64,000 nt of DNA, taken from Actinomadura macra NBRC 14102. GTDB lineage: Bacteria; Actinomycetota; Actinomycetes; Streptosporangiales; Streptosporangiaceae. The stretch's first letter is position 1, and each line of letters begins with the position of its first letter. This document shows, one piece after another, positions 17,604 to 26,787 of this stretch. The notes beneath the pieces are model-generated. The model ran no database searches and was not told the origin of the DNA. It worked only from the letters and a program-made list of their open reading frames with translations. The stretch spans positions 1 through 64,000 of the forward strand of contig NZ_BCQT01000010.1 of assembly GCF_001552215.1 (NCBI RefSeq), given 5' to 3'. Made by a program: the position numbers and the translations under genes.

Positions 17604-17753
17604 TCTCCGGCTCGGCCGCCGCCCCCGGCCCTCATCACTAGATCACCATCGGCCCCTGAGCCGCGCGCCCACCCTTCACCAGAGGGAATCGCCGCAGCTC
17701 AGGGGCACTCTTATGGCATCACCACAGTCCGAGTGTTGCATCGCGAGCCATCT

Positions 17754-17763
17754 CGATATATCG
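17754..17763. promoter_or_regulatory. Candidate PadR operator
   Basis: The perfect palindrome CGATATATCG lies about 40 bases upstream of the padR-like gene, flanked by two GCATCGC direct repeats (17738-17744 and 17769-17775). A/T-rich palindromes of this type are usual autoregulatory sites of PadR regulators. It stands out in otherwise G/C-rich sequence. Confidence 0.55.
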
Positions 17764-17803
17764 TTAATGCATCGCAACCGATCACTACATGAAGGAGACT
17801 GCG

Positions 17804-18388
17804 ATGCGTGAGCACAACACGAGAAGGCGCGGAGGCTTCCGGAACCCCGAGGAGCGCGAGCGCCGAGGCGATCCGTTCGGTCCATGGGGAGGCGGCTTCG
17901 GTCCCGGGTCCGGCCACCGCGGGCGGGGCGGCCGAGGTCGCCGGACCCGGCGCGGCAACGTCCGGGCGGCCCTGCTCGCCCTGCTCGCCGAGCGGGCGAT
18001 GCACGGCTACGAGATGATCCAGGAGCTCGACAACCGCACCGGCGGCGTCTGGCGTCCGAGCCCCGGCTCGGTCTACCCGACCCTCCAGATGCTGGAGGAC
18101 GAGGGCCTGGTCAGCAGCGAGGAGCAGGGCGGCAAGCGGCTGTTCGTCCTCACCGACTCCGGCCGGGAGGAGGCGGCGGCACAGAACGCCGCCCCCTGGG
18201 ACGAGGTCACCGAGGCCGCGGGCGAGAACGTCATGCGCGGCCGCGAGGCCATCGGCCAGCTCCTCGGAGCGCTGCAACAGGTCATGGCCGTCGGCAGCGA
18301 AGCCCAGAAGGCGCGAGCGCTGGACGTCGTCAACGACGCCCGCCGCCGCCTCTACGGCATCCTCGCCGATGACCCGGAAGCCGAGTGA
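17804..18388 (+). CDS. PadR-family transcriptional regulator
   Basis: A 194-residue regulator. After a Gly/Arg-rich N-terminal extension of about 50 residues, the winged-helix domain is typical: NVRAALLALLAERAMHGYEMIQEL, then GSVYPTLQMLEDEGLVSSEE and GGKRLFVLTDSGRE as wing. A C-terminal helix would mediate dimerisation. ATG 17804 follows an AAGGAG site. No transporter or membrane partner, often found with PadR genes, is adjacent on this strand. Likely self-repressing through the palindrome upstream. Confidence 0.9.
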   Translation: MREHNTRRRGGFRNPEERERRGDPFGPWGGGFGPGSGHRGRGGRGRRTRRGNVRAALLALLAERAMHGYEMIQELDNRTGGVWRPSPGSVYPTLQMLEDEGLVSSEEQGGKRLFVLTDSGREEAAAQNAAPWDEVTEAAGENVMRGREAIGQLLGALQQVMAVGSEAQKARALDVVNDARRRLYGILADDPEAE

Positions 18389-19247
18389 ACCGCGACCGCC
18401 GTGGCCGTCCTACCGGCCACGGCGGTTCCGTCCCGGCGCGCCGGGACGCCTGCCTCGCCCGCGTCAACGCGGGAAAGGCGCATGCTCTGCCAGCCGGTCG
18501 GCCACGTAGAGCTGCTCCACACGTACAGCCCCATGTCCTCGCGGGTCAGCCGCCGCTCGACCGGCACGTCGACCGTCGCGCGCACCAGATAGGACGCGCC
18601 GGGCGGCATGAACGTGTCGCCGCCGTCCCCCGCGATCGGTTCGCCGCCCGCGAGCCGCCGGACGACCTCGCTCCTTGTCGGCGGCGTGCACATGTCCTCG
18701 GGGACGCTGGCCTGCGGCATGCACCGCCCCCGTGCCCGCGGCGTGACGAGGTCACGCTTGACGAACACGTCCCCCGGGAAGTCGAGCAGCACCTCTCTGC
18801 CGGTCGGATTCGTCAGGATGTACTCGATATAGGCGAACGCCCCCGGCGACGTGGGTGACTGGAACGTCGTCACCGCCGAGTCATTCACGGCAGGGTCATT
18901 CACCGCGCGGTCGCTCACACCCCCGGTCACCGTCGCGATCCGGTACGTGGCCCCGTCTGCGGTCCCAACCTCGATCGCCGTCCCGCTACGCGGCAGTGGC
19001 ACGCCGGGCCGACCGTTCGCCCGGCCCCGTCGCCGGAGCCGTGCGTCAGCAGGAGAGCGGACGTGACCAGCGCGGCGAGGACGAGCACGCCCGCCGCCAA
19101 CAGCGCGCGGCGACGCCCCGCCTGCCTCCGCTCGCGGCGCGCCCGGCGCGTTCGGCCCGCCTCCTCCGGCAGGCCGCCGAGCCGCACCCGGACGCCGCTG
19201 GTCTCCCGAGCCCCTACCGGCGGCCTGTCGTCGACGGGCACGGCCAC
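18352..19247 (-). pseudogene. Membrane-anchored extracytoplasmic protein, frameshifted
   Basis: Two overlapping frames make one protein. From 19247 the first gives a basic cytoplasmic stretch, then a membrane anchor (ALLAAGVLVLAALVTSALLL) and GDGAGRTVGP. At about 19,000 coding continues in another frame with PLPRSGTAIEVGTADG and a domain with FAYIEYILTNPTGREVLLDFPG and a Cys pair. The frames differ by one base in a G/C run, so a single-base change or sequencing error separates them. The last codons run through a hairpin at 18395-18426 and overlap the convergent padR stop, so the natural stop may also be misplaced. Family unknown. Confidence 0.55.
18395..18426. terminator. 12-bp hairpin after padR
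   Basis: Arms ACCGCCGTGGCC and GGCCACGGCGGT with an 8-base loop begin 7 bases past the padR stop. It is probably a terminator for padR and possibly bidirectional. Confidence 0.65.
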
Positions 19248-19307
19248 TGGGGGCGCTGGAGTCTCACGGGATCCGAACGATGACAGAGGTGACTCTTGTC
19301 ACTCCTG

Positions 19308-20117
19308 TCACACGAGGGTGCCGAGCAGGGCCACGACACCGGACGGGCCGTCCACGACCACGTCGGCACGGTCGGTGAGGGCGGTGACCTCGGCGGAGCC
19401 GCTGCACACCTTCACCCCCGGCACGCCGTCGGCGCGCAGGACCTCGACCGCGTCGAATGCGGCCAGGTCGCCGAGGTCGTCGCCGGCGAACAGGACGGCG
19501 GACGGCGGCGTCCCGCGGTCGTCGATGAACGACCGGAGCGCCATGCCCTTGTCCATGCCGGGCGGTCGCAGTTCGAGGACGAACCGCCCAGGCTCGACGA
19601 CGAGACCGGTCCGCTCGGCGAGCGCGGCGAGGATGCCGCGCAACCGTTCGAGCGCGACCTCGGGCTCGGCGCACCGGCGCGTGTGGACGGCGAGCGCCTG
19701 GCCCTTGTCCTCGACGTAGGTCTCCGGCGGGGCGCCCGCCGCGCTGAGCACGCCGGGCAGCTTCGCCCGCGCCTCGGCGACGCCCGCCGGAGGCTCGGGC
19801 ACGGTCAGCGTGCCCGAGTCCCAGCGTTCGCGCCCGTACTGCCCGAGCACGACGAGCCCGTCGATGTCCTCGAAACCGCCGTACTCCACCGCGAGAGCGG
19901 CGGGACGGCCGGTGACGATCACCAGCGAGCCCACGAGCGGGGCGAGGCGTGCCAGGGCCGGGGCCGCGCCCGGATGGGCCCTGGCCGCGGACGGATCGTC
20001 CACGATCGGGGCGAGAGTGCCGTCGAAGTCGAAGCCGAGCACGGCCCCGGCGGGAGTGTCACGGATGGCGTCCAGGCCGTCAGCGCCGGCGGCCGTCACA
20101 GAGCGGGGAGAGTTCAC
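19308..20117 (-). CDS. otsB: Trehalose-6-phosphate phosphatase
   Basis: A 269-residue HAD phosphatase of the OtsB type that releases trehalose from the OtsA product. Motif I is FDFDGTLAPIVDDP, motif II IVTGRP, motif III includes MDKGMALRSFID with its Lys, and motif IV LFAGDDLGDLAAFD. The small helical-lid region lies between motifs II and III. GTG 20117 is the only in-frame start close to the first motif. There is no clear Shine-Dalgarno, so a leaderless transcript is possible. Confidence 0.92.
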   Translation of the reverse strand: MNSPRSVTAAGADGLDAIRDTPAGAVLGFDFDGTLAPIVDDPSAARAHPGAAPALARLAPLVGSLVIVTGRPAALAVEYGGFEDIDGLVVLGQYGRERWDSGTLTVPEPPAGVAEARAKLPGVLSAAGAPPETYVEDKGQALAVHTRRCAEPEVALERLRGILAALAERTGLVVEPGRFVLELRPPGMDKGMALRSFIDDRGTPPSAVLFAGDDLGDLAAFDAVEVLRADGVPGVKVCSGSAEVTALTDRADVVVDGPSGVVALLGTLV

Positions 20118-20137
20118 ATGGACCAGTGTTGGCCATG

Positions 20138-20503
20138 TCAGGGCCTGATGCCGAGCCGGCTCGCGGCACGGCGGCGCTGCCGCTGCGTCCGCATCCGGCG
20201 CAGCCGCTTGACCAGCATCGGGTCGCACTCGAGTGCCTCGGGCCGGTCGATGAGGATGTTCAGGAGCTGGTAGTACCGCGTAGCCGACATGTCGAACAGC
20301 TCACGGATGGCCTGCTCCTTGGCTCCGGCGTACTTCCACCACTGCCGCTCGAAAGCGAGGATCTGGCGGTCACGCTCGGAGAGGAGGTCGGCGGGAAAGG
20401 CGTGGTCGTCTTCCCTGTCGTCGGTCACGGGTTGGAGGGCTGACCCATCGTCCATGCTTCCGTCCTGTTGAGGACCATCACTGGGGGCGTCCGCCGCGCG
20501 CAT
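20138..20503 (-). CDS. DUF3263 protein
   Basis: A 121-residue protein with the DUF3263 pattern: LLSERDRQILAFERQWWKYAGAKEQAIRELFDMSATRYYQLLNILIDRPEAL, a helix-turn-helix-like fold, and a basic tail rich in Arg. The family is confined to actinobacteria and is thought to bind DNA. ATG 20503 has GAGGGG upstream. It ends 21 bases before the otsB start on the same strand, so the two may be cotranscribed. Confidence 0.88.
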   Translation of the reverse strand: MRAADAPSDGPQQDGSMDDGSALQPVTDDREDDHAFPADLLSERDRQILAFERQWWKYAGAKEQAIRELFDMSATRYYQLLNILIDRPEALECDPMLVKRLRRMRTQRQRRRAASRLGIRP

Positions 20504-20801
20504 GAGGTCCCCTCTGTGGTTACTGATCCCGGGTCGTCCGGGTTCGGCAGGGTGCCATGCTACGCGCCCCCGCCGACAAGTTCCGGCGGTTCGCGCGGAA
20601 CGACCGAGGCCCCTTTCAGTGCATCACATCCCCGTTCACCTGCGGCTCTGTGTCGTCTTGTGTCCCGTGTCGATCACGAGTCACAGCAGCCGCCGGACGC
20701 CTCCGGGCCGGCGGATAAGGAGCGCATAAAGAAAATATGCACACTACATGCGTTAGGGTGGACGTCAGGTGACGACAGGCATGGGAACGGGGAGAGCTTG
20801 C

Positions 20802-21428
20802 ATGGCGACGGAGACATCCGCCACCGGACGGCCCACCGGGCACGACCCGGACCCGGTCCTCGCCGACATCGGCGTCGCGCTGTTCCATCTCCGCCGCGTC
20901 TGGGCCAAACCCGACCTGATGAAGCGCATCCGCGCCCAGACCTCCAGCGGCCCCGACGGACGGCCGCTCCAGATCTCCAACCTGATGGTCGTGAACGCCG
21001 TCGCCGCGCTGACCACCGGGCCGCCCGCACCGCCCGACCCCGACGGCGCGCCGGGTGACGACGGTGCCCACGAGCGGTCCGTCCCCTGCGAGGTGACCGT
21101 CGGCGCGGTCGCCGAACGGCTGGAGGTCGATCCGTCCACCGCGAGCCGCCTGGTCGGGCACGCGATCGACGCGGGCCTTGTGTCCCGGCGTCCCTCCCCC
21201 GTGGACGCGCGCCGCGCCAACCTCGGGCTGACCGAGGCGGGACGGCGCGTCAAGGCGGTCGCCGACCGGTTCCGGCGCGCCTACCTCGACGAGCTCATGA
21301 CCGGCTGGACGGGGCCGGAGCGCGCCGAGTTCGCCCGGCTGCTCACCCGGTTCGCCGACGCGGCCGCCCGGGCACCGATGTACCCGGACGGCATCGACCG
21401 GATCTTCGAGGAGGCCGAAGCCGACTGA
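20802..21428 (+). CDS. MarR-family transcriptional regulator
   Basis: A 208-residue winged-helix regulator. The core reads VGAVAERLEVDPSTASRLVGHAIDAGLVSRRPSPVDARRANLGLTEAGRR, the MarR recognition helix and wing with the D-x-R wing motif, flanked by dimerisation helices. A Pro/Asp-rich insertion of about 25 residues precedes the HTH. ATG 20802 follows GGGGAGAG. The roughly 300-base region upstream holds an A/T-rich patch near 20,726-20,758 with GCACACTACATGC, a weak inverted repeat that could be its operator. Confidence 0.88.
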   Translation: MATETSATGRPTGHDPDPVLADIGVALFHLRRVWAKPDLMKRIRAQTSSGPDGRPLQISNLMVVNAVAALTTGPPAPPDPDGAPGDDGAHERSVPCEVTVGAVAERLEVDPSTASRLVGHAIDAGLVSRRPSPVDARRANLGLTEAGRRVKAVADRFRRAYLDELMTGWTGPERAEFARLLTRFADAAARAPMYPDGIDRIFEEAEAD

Positions 21429-21454
21429 GCGCGGCCGGGCTCGGCGGCGCGCCG

Positions 21455-21787
21455 TCAGCCGCCGTTGCGCAGGGCGGACATGCGCATCAGGTACTCGTCC
21501 TCGTCGATCTCTCCCCGGGCGAAGCGCTCGGCCAGGATCGACTGTGCCTTGACCATCGGGTCCGCGGCCGCGGTGGCGGCCGTCGCTCCCCCCGTTCCGC
21601 CTGCTCCGCCCGTTCCGCCCGCGCCCGCCGTCATCCGGCGGCGGATCAGGTAGAACGCCGTGCCCAGCACGGCCAGCCAGAACAGCCCGAACGTGATCGG
21701 GAAGACCGGCCAGAACGCGGGCGGGTCCCCGCCGTCGTTCCAACCCCCCGGGTGCGCCGTGATCTGTGTCGCCAATGTCGTCACCAT
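21455..21787 (-). CDS. SHOCT-domain membrane protein
   Basis: A 110-residue protein with one membrane helix (FPITFGLFWLAVLGTAFYLI), a Gly/Thr/Ala-rich linker and a C-terminal SHOCT motif (AQSILAERFARGEIDEDEYLMRMSAL). SHOCT helices are short oligomerisation modules found at the end of many actinobacterial membrane proteins. The function is unknown. ATG 21787 has an AGGAAGGGG site. It is convergent with marR. Confidence 0.85.
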   Translation of the reverse strand: MVTTLATQITAHPGGWNDGGDPPAFWPVFPITFGLFWLAVLGTAFYLIRRRMTAGAGGTGGAGGTGGATAATAAADPMVKAQSILAERFARGEIDEDEYLMRMSALRNGG

Positions 21788-21906
21788 GGTGCTCGACCCC
21801 TTCCTGTGTGCGGATGAGTCGATGCTCGGCGACAGGTTCGGGGGTCGTCATCGTCCAGCCGGAGGCTCCGCCGCTACGCCCGCCGGAGTAGCGGGGACGT
21901 CCACGT

Positions 21907-24219
21907 TCACCACCAGGGGGGCCGGTAGTCCTCATCGTCGGAGGGCGGTACCGGCGGAGGCGCGGACGGCGGTTGCGGGTCGTCCTGCGGCTCGGGAGGA
22001 ACCGCGGGGAACGCGGAGGTGGTCCCGGCGTCCGGCGGCGGGGACGGCGGCCCGCCGAAATCGGCCCCGTTGAGGTCATGACCGTTCGGGGGACGGTCCT
22101 CGACCGGGGGCGGCGGACCGTGGTGCCTGCCGTTCGGGACGACACCGTTGCCGTTGGCGTGCCCTCCATGCGACCCGTTCAGCCCGTTGAAGCCGTTGGC
22201 CCCGTTCGCCCCGTTGACCCCGTTCGAGCCGTTCAGGCCGTTCAGACCGCTCGATCCGTTCAGACCGCTCGCCCCGTTCGATCCGTTCAGGCCGTTGGAC
22301 CCGTTCAGACCATGCGACCCGTTCAGACCCGTCGAGCCGTTCAGCCCGGTCGGCCCGAGCGGGGGGAACTCGCCCGGCACGAACGGCCGTAGCTCCGACG
22401 CCATGATCGGCGGCTGCGCGGGCGGCTCGGGAGGCATGTCGCCCGCACCGTCCGGCGTGGGCGGGAACAGCGGCATGGGCGACAACGGGCGCGGTTCGAC
22501 GAACACCTCCGGCTCGGCATACTCACCGGGCTCGCCGTACGTCCCCGGCTCGGCGTACTCCTCCGGCCGGGGGAACTCCCCCGGGTCGTCGTACTCCCGG
22601 GACCCGCCGTACCCTCCGGCATCGGTGTACTCCCCGGCCTCGGCGTACTCCTCACGGGCGCCGTAGCCGTGCGCACCGTACTCGCGCCCATCATGCTCAT
22701 GCGCACCGAACTCGTGCGCACCGAACTCGCGCACGCCGTGCTCCCCGTGCGCGGAGTAGACCTCGGGGCCGGTGTACGCCTCGGTGCTCTGCCACACCGG
22801 CACGTTGACCGGCGCGACCGGAGACGGCGGTGGCGCGCCGAGGGGCATGACGGGCGCGGCCGCCGCACCGATCTGCTCGCGTGGCACGCTCGACGACGGC
22901 AGGCCGTACTCGGGGACGACGCCGCCGGGCTCGTCCTCCTCGTCCGGACGCCGCCGCTGCCGCCAGCCGAGCACGAGTCCCAGCACGATCAGCACGACGC
23001 CACCGCTGAGGACGGCCAGGAGCAGCAGGTTCGAGTCCTCTTCGGGGGGCGCCGCGGCCGGCGTGGGCGCGGTGGGCGGCTTCGACGCCGCGAGCGACCC
23101 CCGCGAGGTCTTGTTGAGCGCGGCGGCGGCGACAAGCGTCCGGACGGCGTCGACCGGACCGGTGCAGGCGGCGAAGCCGGTCGGATGGCCCCGGCGCGGC
23201 GGCGACCCCTGGACGAGCGCCCGCCGGACCTCCTCCGGGCTGAGGTTGGGGTACCGCGCGCGGACGAGCGCGGCGACGCCCGCGACCATCGCCGAGGACG
23301 CGCTGGTGCCCGTCCCGACGACGTAGCCGTTGCTGGAGTCGGCGCTGACGATGTCCACACCCGGCGCGCACACCGAGGTGTGGGACCGGCGGTTGCTGTC
23401 CTTCCAGAGGCGGAGCCGGCGGTCGAGCGCGCCGACCGCGATCACGCCCGGGTAGGCGGCGGGGAAGTTCTTGCGGTTGGCGCCGGAGCCGTCATTGCCC
23501 GCGGACGCGATCAGCACCACGCCGCGGCCGAGCGCGTACTTGATCGCGGCCTCCTGCGAGGGGGCGCCGTTGTAGTGGAGCTGGCCGCCGCCGAGCGACA
23601 TGTTGATGATGTCGGCGCCGTGGTCGACGGCGTAGCGGATGCCGCGGGCGATGGCGTCGCGGTCACCACCGGCCTGCGGGTTCTGCCGCAGCGGGTCGTC
23701 GTTCTCCAGGGTCACCCGCACCGACAGGACGCGGCTCTGCGGAGCGACGCCCATCATGCCCTCGGCGAGGCCGGGACCGTGGCCGTGTCCGGCGATGATG
23801 CTGGCCATGGACGTCCCGTGCACGCCCCAGTAGCGGCCGCCGGGCCGTCGCGCGCCGCCGGTCAGGTCGGGGCCGCCGAGAACGCGGCCGGTGAGGTCCG
23901 GGTGGCGCCGGTCGACGCCGGTGTCCAGGACGGCGACGGTGACGCCGGCGCCCCGTGACCACCGCCAGGCGCGGGAGGCGCGCAGGACGCCCAGATGCCA
24001 TTCGCGGGCGCGGATCTGGTCGGTCCGCGCGCTGTAGGGGGCGTCCGCCGCAGCGCCGCGGACGGGACGCTCCGCCGGCGCGGTGCCCTTCGCGGTGAAC
24101 GCCGCGGGCACCGCCGCCGCGGCGGCGAGCGTCAGCACGGCGAGCGTCGCCGTGGTCTTCGTCCCGAGGCGGGTTGCCGGACGAACATGCCGGGCAGGGT
24201 CTCGACCGGCAGGGAACAC
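21907..24219 (-). CDS. Mycosin-like subtilase with repetitive cytoplasmic tail
   Basis: A 770-residue membrane-anchored S8 protease resembling type VII secretion mycosins. A signal sequence (TTATLAVLTLAAAAAVPAAF) precedes the catalytic domain with Asp in AVLDTGVDRRHPDL, His in HGTSMASIIAGHG and Ser in GTSASSAMVAGVAAL. A helix LLLLAVLSGGVVLIVLGLVLG near residue 430 anchors it. Mycosins normally stop soon after; here about 320 more residues follow, with EYAEPG-type repeats, a Gly-X-Asn collagen-like run and a Pro-rich end. GTG 24219 is chosen because GGGAGGAG lies 9 bases upstream. No esx or ecc genes are near. Confidence 0.88.
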   Translation of the reverse strand: MFPAGRDPARHVRPATRLGTKTTATLAVLTLAAAAAVPAAFTAKGTAPAERPVRGAAADAPYSARTDQIRAREWHLGVLRASRAWRWSRGAGVTVAVLDTGVDRRHPDLTGRVLGGPDLTGGARRPGGRYWGVHGTSMASIIAGHGHGPGLAEGMMGVAPQSRVLSVRVTLENDDPLRQNPQAGGDRDAIARGIRYAVDHGADIINMSLGGGQLHYNGAPSQEAAIKYALGRGVVLIASAGNDGSGANRKNFPAAYPGVIAVGALDRRLRLWKDSNRRSHTSVCAPGVDIVSADSSNGYVVGTGTSASSAMVAGVAALVRARYPNLSPEEVRRALVQGSPPRRGHPTGFAACTGPVDAVRTLVAAAALNKTSRGSLAASKPPTAPTPAAAPPEEDSNLLLLAVLSGGVVLIVLGLVLGWRQRRRPDEEDEPGGVVPEYGLPSSSVPREQIGAAAAPVMPLGAPPPSPVAPVNVPVWQSTEAYTGPEVYSAHGEHGVREFGAHEFGAHEHDGREYGAHGYGAREEYAEAGEYTDAGGYGGSREYDDPGEFPRPEEYAEPGTYGEPGEYAEPEVFVEPRPLSPMPLFPPTPDGAGDMPPEPPAQPPIMASELRPFVPGEFPPLGPTGLNGSTGLNGSHGLNGSNGLNGSNGASGLNGSSGLNGLNGSNGVNGANGANGFNGLNGSHGGHANGNGVVPNGRHHGPPPPVEDRPPNGHDLNGADFGGPPSPPPDAGTTSAFPAVPPEPQDDPQPPSAPPPVPPSDDEDYRPPWW
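22168..22353 (-). repeat. Gly-X-Asn/Ser tripeptide repeat array in the protease tail
   Basis: About 20 tandem 9-base-like units encode GLN, GSN, GAN and GSS triplets (for example GLNGSNGLNGSNGAS). The period of three residues with Gly first is collagen-like, with Asn or Ser instead of Pro in the third position. It lies on the cytoplasmic side according to the single membrane helix. Confidence 0.85.
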
Positions 24220-24424
24220 GCGCCGCACCTCCTCCCGGCTGTTGGCCGCGGTCCGCCCGTGGGGCGCGAGCCAACATTGTGCCACGCGAACCCACCGCGG
24301 CCCGGGCACTCGTCGCATTAGGGCACGGTCCAGGACAGCGCGGATCTACCTCCCGGGCCGTGCGCCATCGGCCGCACCCGCCGTCACACCCGCCGTCGCG
24401 TCCGCCGTCGCGCCCGTCGTCGCC

Positions 24425-26089
24425 TCAGTGGGAGCCCGCGCCGGTCAGCGCACGCACCGCCAGGTCGTCGTACTGGGCCGGGTCCGCCTTGCGCCGGGTG
24501 GCGAACGTCCCCACGACCGCGCACAGGAACCCGATGGGAATCGAGACGAGGCCGGGATTCTCCAGCGGGAAGAGATGGAAGTCGACGCCGGTCGGGAACA
24601 GCGACTGGCTCTCGCCCGTCACCGGATCCACTTTCCCCGACACCACCGGTGACAGGAGCACCAGCACCAGCGAGGCGGCGAGCCCGCCGTAGACGCCCGC
24701 GACGACCCCGCCCGCGTTGAACCGCCGCCAGAACAGCGACAGCACGATCGCCGGGAGGTTCGCCGAGGCGGCCATCGCGAACGCCAGCGCCACCAGGAAC
24801 GCCACGTTCACGTTCTTCGCGACGACCGCGAGGACGATGGCCACGGAGCCGACGAGGAACGACGCGACCTTCGCCACCGCCACCTCCTGCGACTCGCGCG
24901 GGCGGCCGAGCATCAGCACCTGACCGAACCCGTCGTGCGCCAGCGACGTCGCGGACGCCAGCACGAGCCCCGACACCACGGCGAGGATCGTCGCGAACGC
25001 GACCGCGCCGATGAACGCGAGGAGGACCTCGCCGCCGACCCGTCCGCCGATGTGCTCCCCGACGGCGCGCGCGAGTTGCGGCGCCGCGGTGTTGCCGGAC
25101 GGGTCCTGCTCGACGATCGCCCGCCGTCCGACGAGCGCCGCCGCGCCGAACCCGAGGACCAGCGTCATCAGGTAGAAGCCGCCGACCAGCCCGATCGCCC
25201 ACGACACCGACGTCCGGGCGGCGCGCGCGTCGGGAACGGTGAAGAACCTGTTGACGATGTGGGGCAGGCCCGCGGTGCCGAGCACGAGCGCCAGCGCGAG
25301 GCTGATGAAGTCGAGCTTGTTCACCATCGTCCGGTACGTATCACCGGGGACGTCCTGCCCGTACTTCTGCCCGGGGCGAAGGAAGTCCGCGCCCTTCCCG
25401 CTCGCGTCGGCGGCCGAGCCGAGCAGCCCGCCGACGTCGAAACCGAACCGGGCCAGCACCAGCGCCGTCAGCACCACCCCGCCGGCCATCAGCAGCACGG
25501 CCTTGATGATCTGCACCCAGGTGGTGGCCTTCATCCCGCCGAACATGACGTAGCAGATCATCAGCACCCCGACCGCGACGATCGTCGCCGTCCGCGCGGT
25601 GTCCGCCGACATCCCGAGGAACCGCCGTCCCTCGTGGATGCCGAGCAGCAGCGACACCAGCGCGCCCGCCCCGACCATCTGCGCGAGCAGGTAGAACACC
25701 GACACCGTCACGGTGGAGACGACCGCCGCCGTGCGCACCCGGGCCTGGCCGCGGATCCCGCGCGACAGGACGTCGCCCATCGTGAACCGGCCCGTGTTGC
25801 GCATCAGCTCGACCAGGGGCAGCGTGACGACCCACGCGACCAGGAAGCCGATCGAGTACAGGAGACCGTCGTAGCCGGACAGGGCGATGATCCCGGCGAT
25901 GCCGAGGAACGACGCCGCCGACATGTAGTCGCCGGCCAGCGCGATCCCGTTGCGCGGGCCGGAGAGCATCCGCCCGCCCGCGTAGAAGTCGTCCGCGCCC
26001 TTGGTGTCGGCCCGCGCCCGCACGGTGATCCCGAGCGTGATGAGGACGAACCCGATGAACAGCCCGAAGGTCAGCATCCGCTCGTCCAT
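24425..26089 (-). CDS. Sodium:solute symporter, acetate permease-like
   Basis: A 554-residue SSS-family transporter with about 13 membrane helices. The N-terminal ADDFYAGGRMLSGPRNGIALAGDYMSAASFLGIAG is the typical SSS signature with the sodium-site helix, and GTAGLPHIVNRFFTVPDA is characteristic of ActP/MctC acetate or monocarboxylate carriers. ATG 26089 overlaps the stop of the DUF485 gene (TGATG). DUF485-actP pairs are conserved for acetate or pyruvate uptake. Substrate is inferred from that context. Confidence 0.92.
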   Translation of the reverse strand: MDERMLTFGLFIGFVLITLGITVRARADTKGADDFYAGGRMLSGPRNGIALAGDYMSAASFLGIAGIIALSGYDGLLYSIGFLVAWVVTLPLVELMRNTGRFTMGDVLSRGIRGQARVRTAAVVSTVTVSVFYLLAQMVGAGALVSLLLGIHEGRRFLGMSADTARTATIVAVGVLMICYVMFGGMKATTWVQIIKAVLLMAGGVVLTALVLARFGFDVGGLLGSAADASGKGADFLRPGQKYGQDVPGDTYRTMVNKLDFISLALALVLGTAGLPHIVNRFFTVPDARAARTSVSWAIGLVGGFYLMTLVLGFGAAALVGRRAIVEQDPSGNTAAPQLARAVGEHIGGRVGGEVLLAFIGAVAFATILAVVSGLVLASATSLAHDGFGQVLMLGRPRESQEVAVAKVASFLVGSVAIVLAVVAKNVNVAFLVALAFAMAASANLPAIVLSLFWRRFNAGGVVAGVYGGLAASLVLVLLSPVVSGKVDPVTGESQSLFPTGVDFHLFPLENPGLVSIPIGFLCAVVGTFATRRKADPAQYDDLAVRALTGAGSH

Positions 26090-26544
26090 CACCGCACCTC
26101 ACCCAGGCCCGGACGGACGTTCCACTCGCCCCTCGGCTCGGGCACGGCCGGCCGCACCGCCTGCCCGCCACCCGCGACGGGTGGCTCACCGCGCAGGTGG
26201 GCCCGTAACTCGGCGGCCAGCGGATCGAGGCGCCGGCGCGCATAGGCGACGTACGCCCAGGCCAGCACGAAGGTCGAGACGAACTGCAGGACGCCGAGCA
26301 GCAGCGCGACGTTGACGTCGCCGATCACCGTCCGCGCCATGAACCCCCGGGCGAACCCGGACAGCGCGACATAAGCGAAATACCATCCCAATGATCCACA
26401 AAGAATCCAGAGCGCCAGATGCGCGAACCTCCTCCTGAGCAGCCGAAACCTGTCATCGCACGCCGCAGACGCGTAATGGCCGGGAAGAACCCTGGTGCCC
26501 CGTTCGATCCCCTGATGCCGCGCCGGCTGCGAGTCCCCGACCAT
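26089..26544 (-). CDS. DUF485 membrane protein
   Basis: A 151-residue small membrane protein with two helices (LALWILCGSLGWYFAYVAL and VNVALLLGVLQFVSTFVLAWAYVAYA) and an RRRLDPLAAEL segment after the second, as in YjcH/DUF485. These are co-encoded partners of ActP-type symporters. The ATG follows GAGGGGG. The N-terminal roughly 35 residues and Pro-rich C-terminus are extra relative to the short family members. Confidence 0.88.
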   Translation of the reverse strand: MVGDSQPARHQGIERGTRVLPGHYASAACDDRFRLLRRRFAHLALWILCGSLGWYFAYVALSGFARGFMARTVIGDVNVALLLGVLQFVSTFVLAWAYVAYARRRLDPLAAELRAHLRGEPPVAGGGQAVRPAVPEPRGEWNVRPGLGEVR

Positions 26545-26787
26545 ACGGTCCCCCTCTAGACCCGATCATGACTCTGCGTAGCCGTTCCGATCCTCTATGA
26601 GATCAAAGATCCGCGCGCCACAAGGCCCACTTAGCGATACGCGAGGCAAGCCCTTGCCGGCCAGGAATCCCTCACTCCCCGGCATCCACCTTGAGCGCCC
26701 CCACGACGCCCAGGTCAGGACGGAAGGATGAAGGTCCTGGCGCATCGCTGGACCCTCATGCCGGCGGAGATCGGCGACCTGGTGCGG

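Noticed and set aside
22168..22353. CRISPR-like array
   Set aside because: The short repeats are codon-phased Gly-X-Asn triplets within a gene, without conserved repeats of 25-40 bases separated by unique spacers.
22669..23958. A 429-codon plus-strand frame opposite the protease
   Set aside because: Antisense shadow rich in Arg, Gly and Asp with no family.
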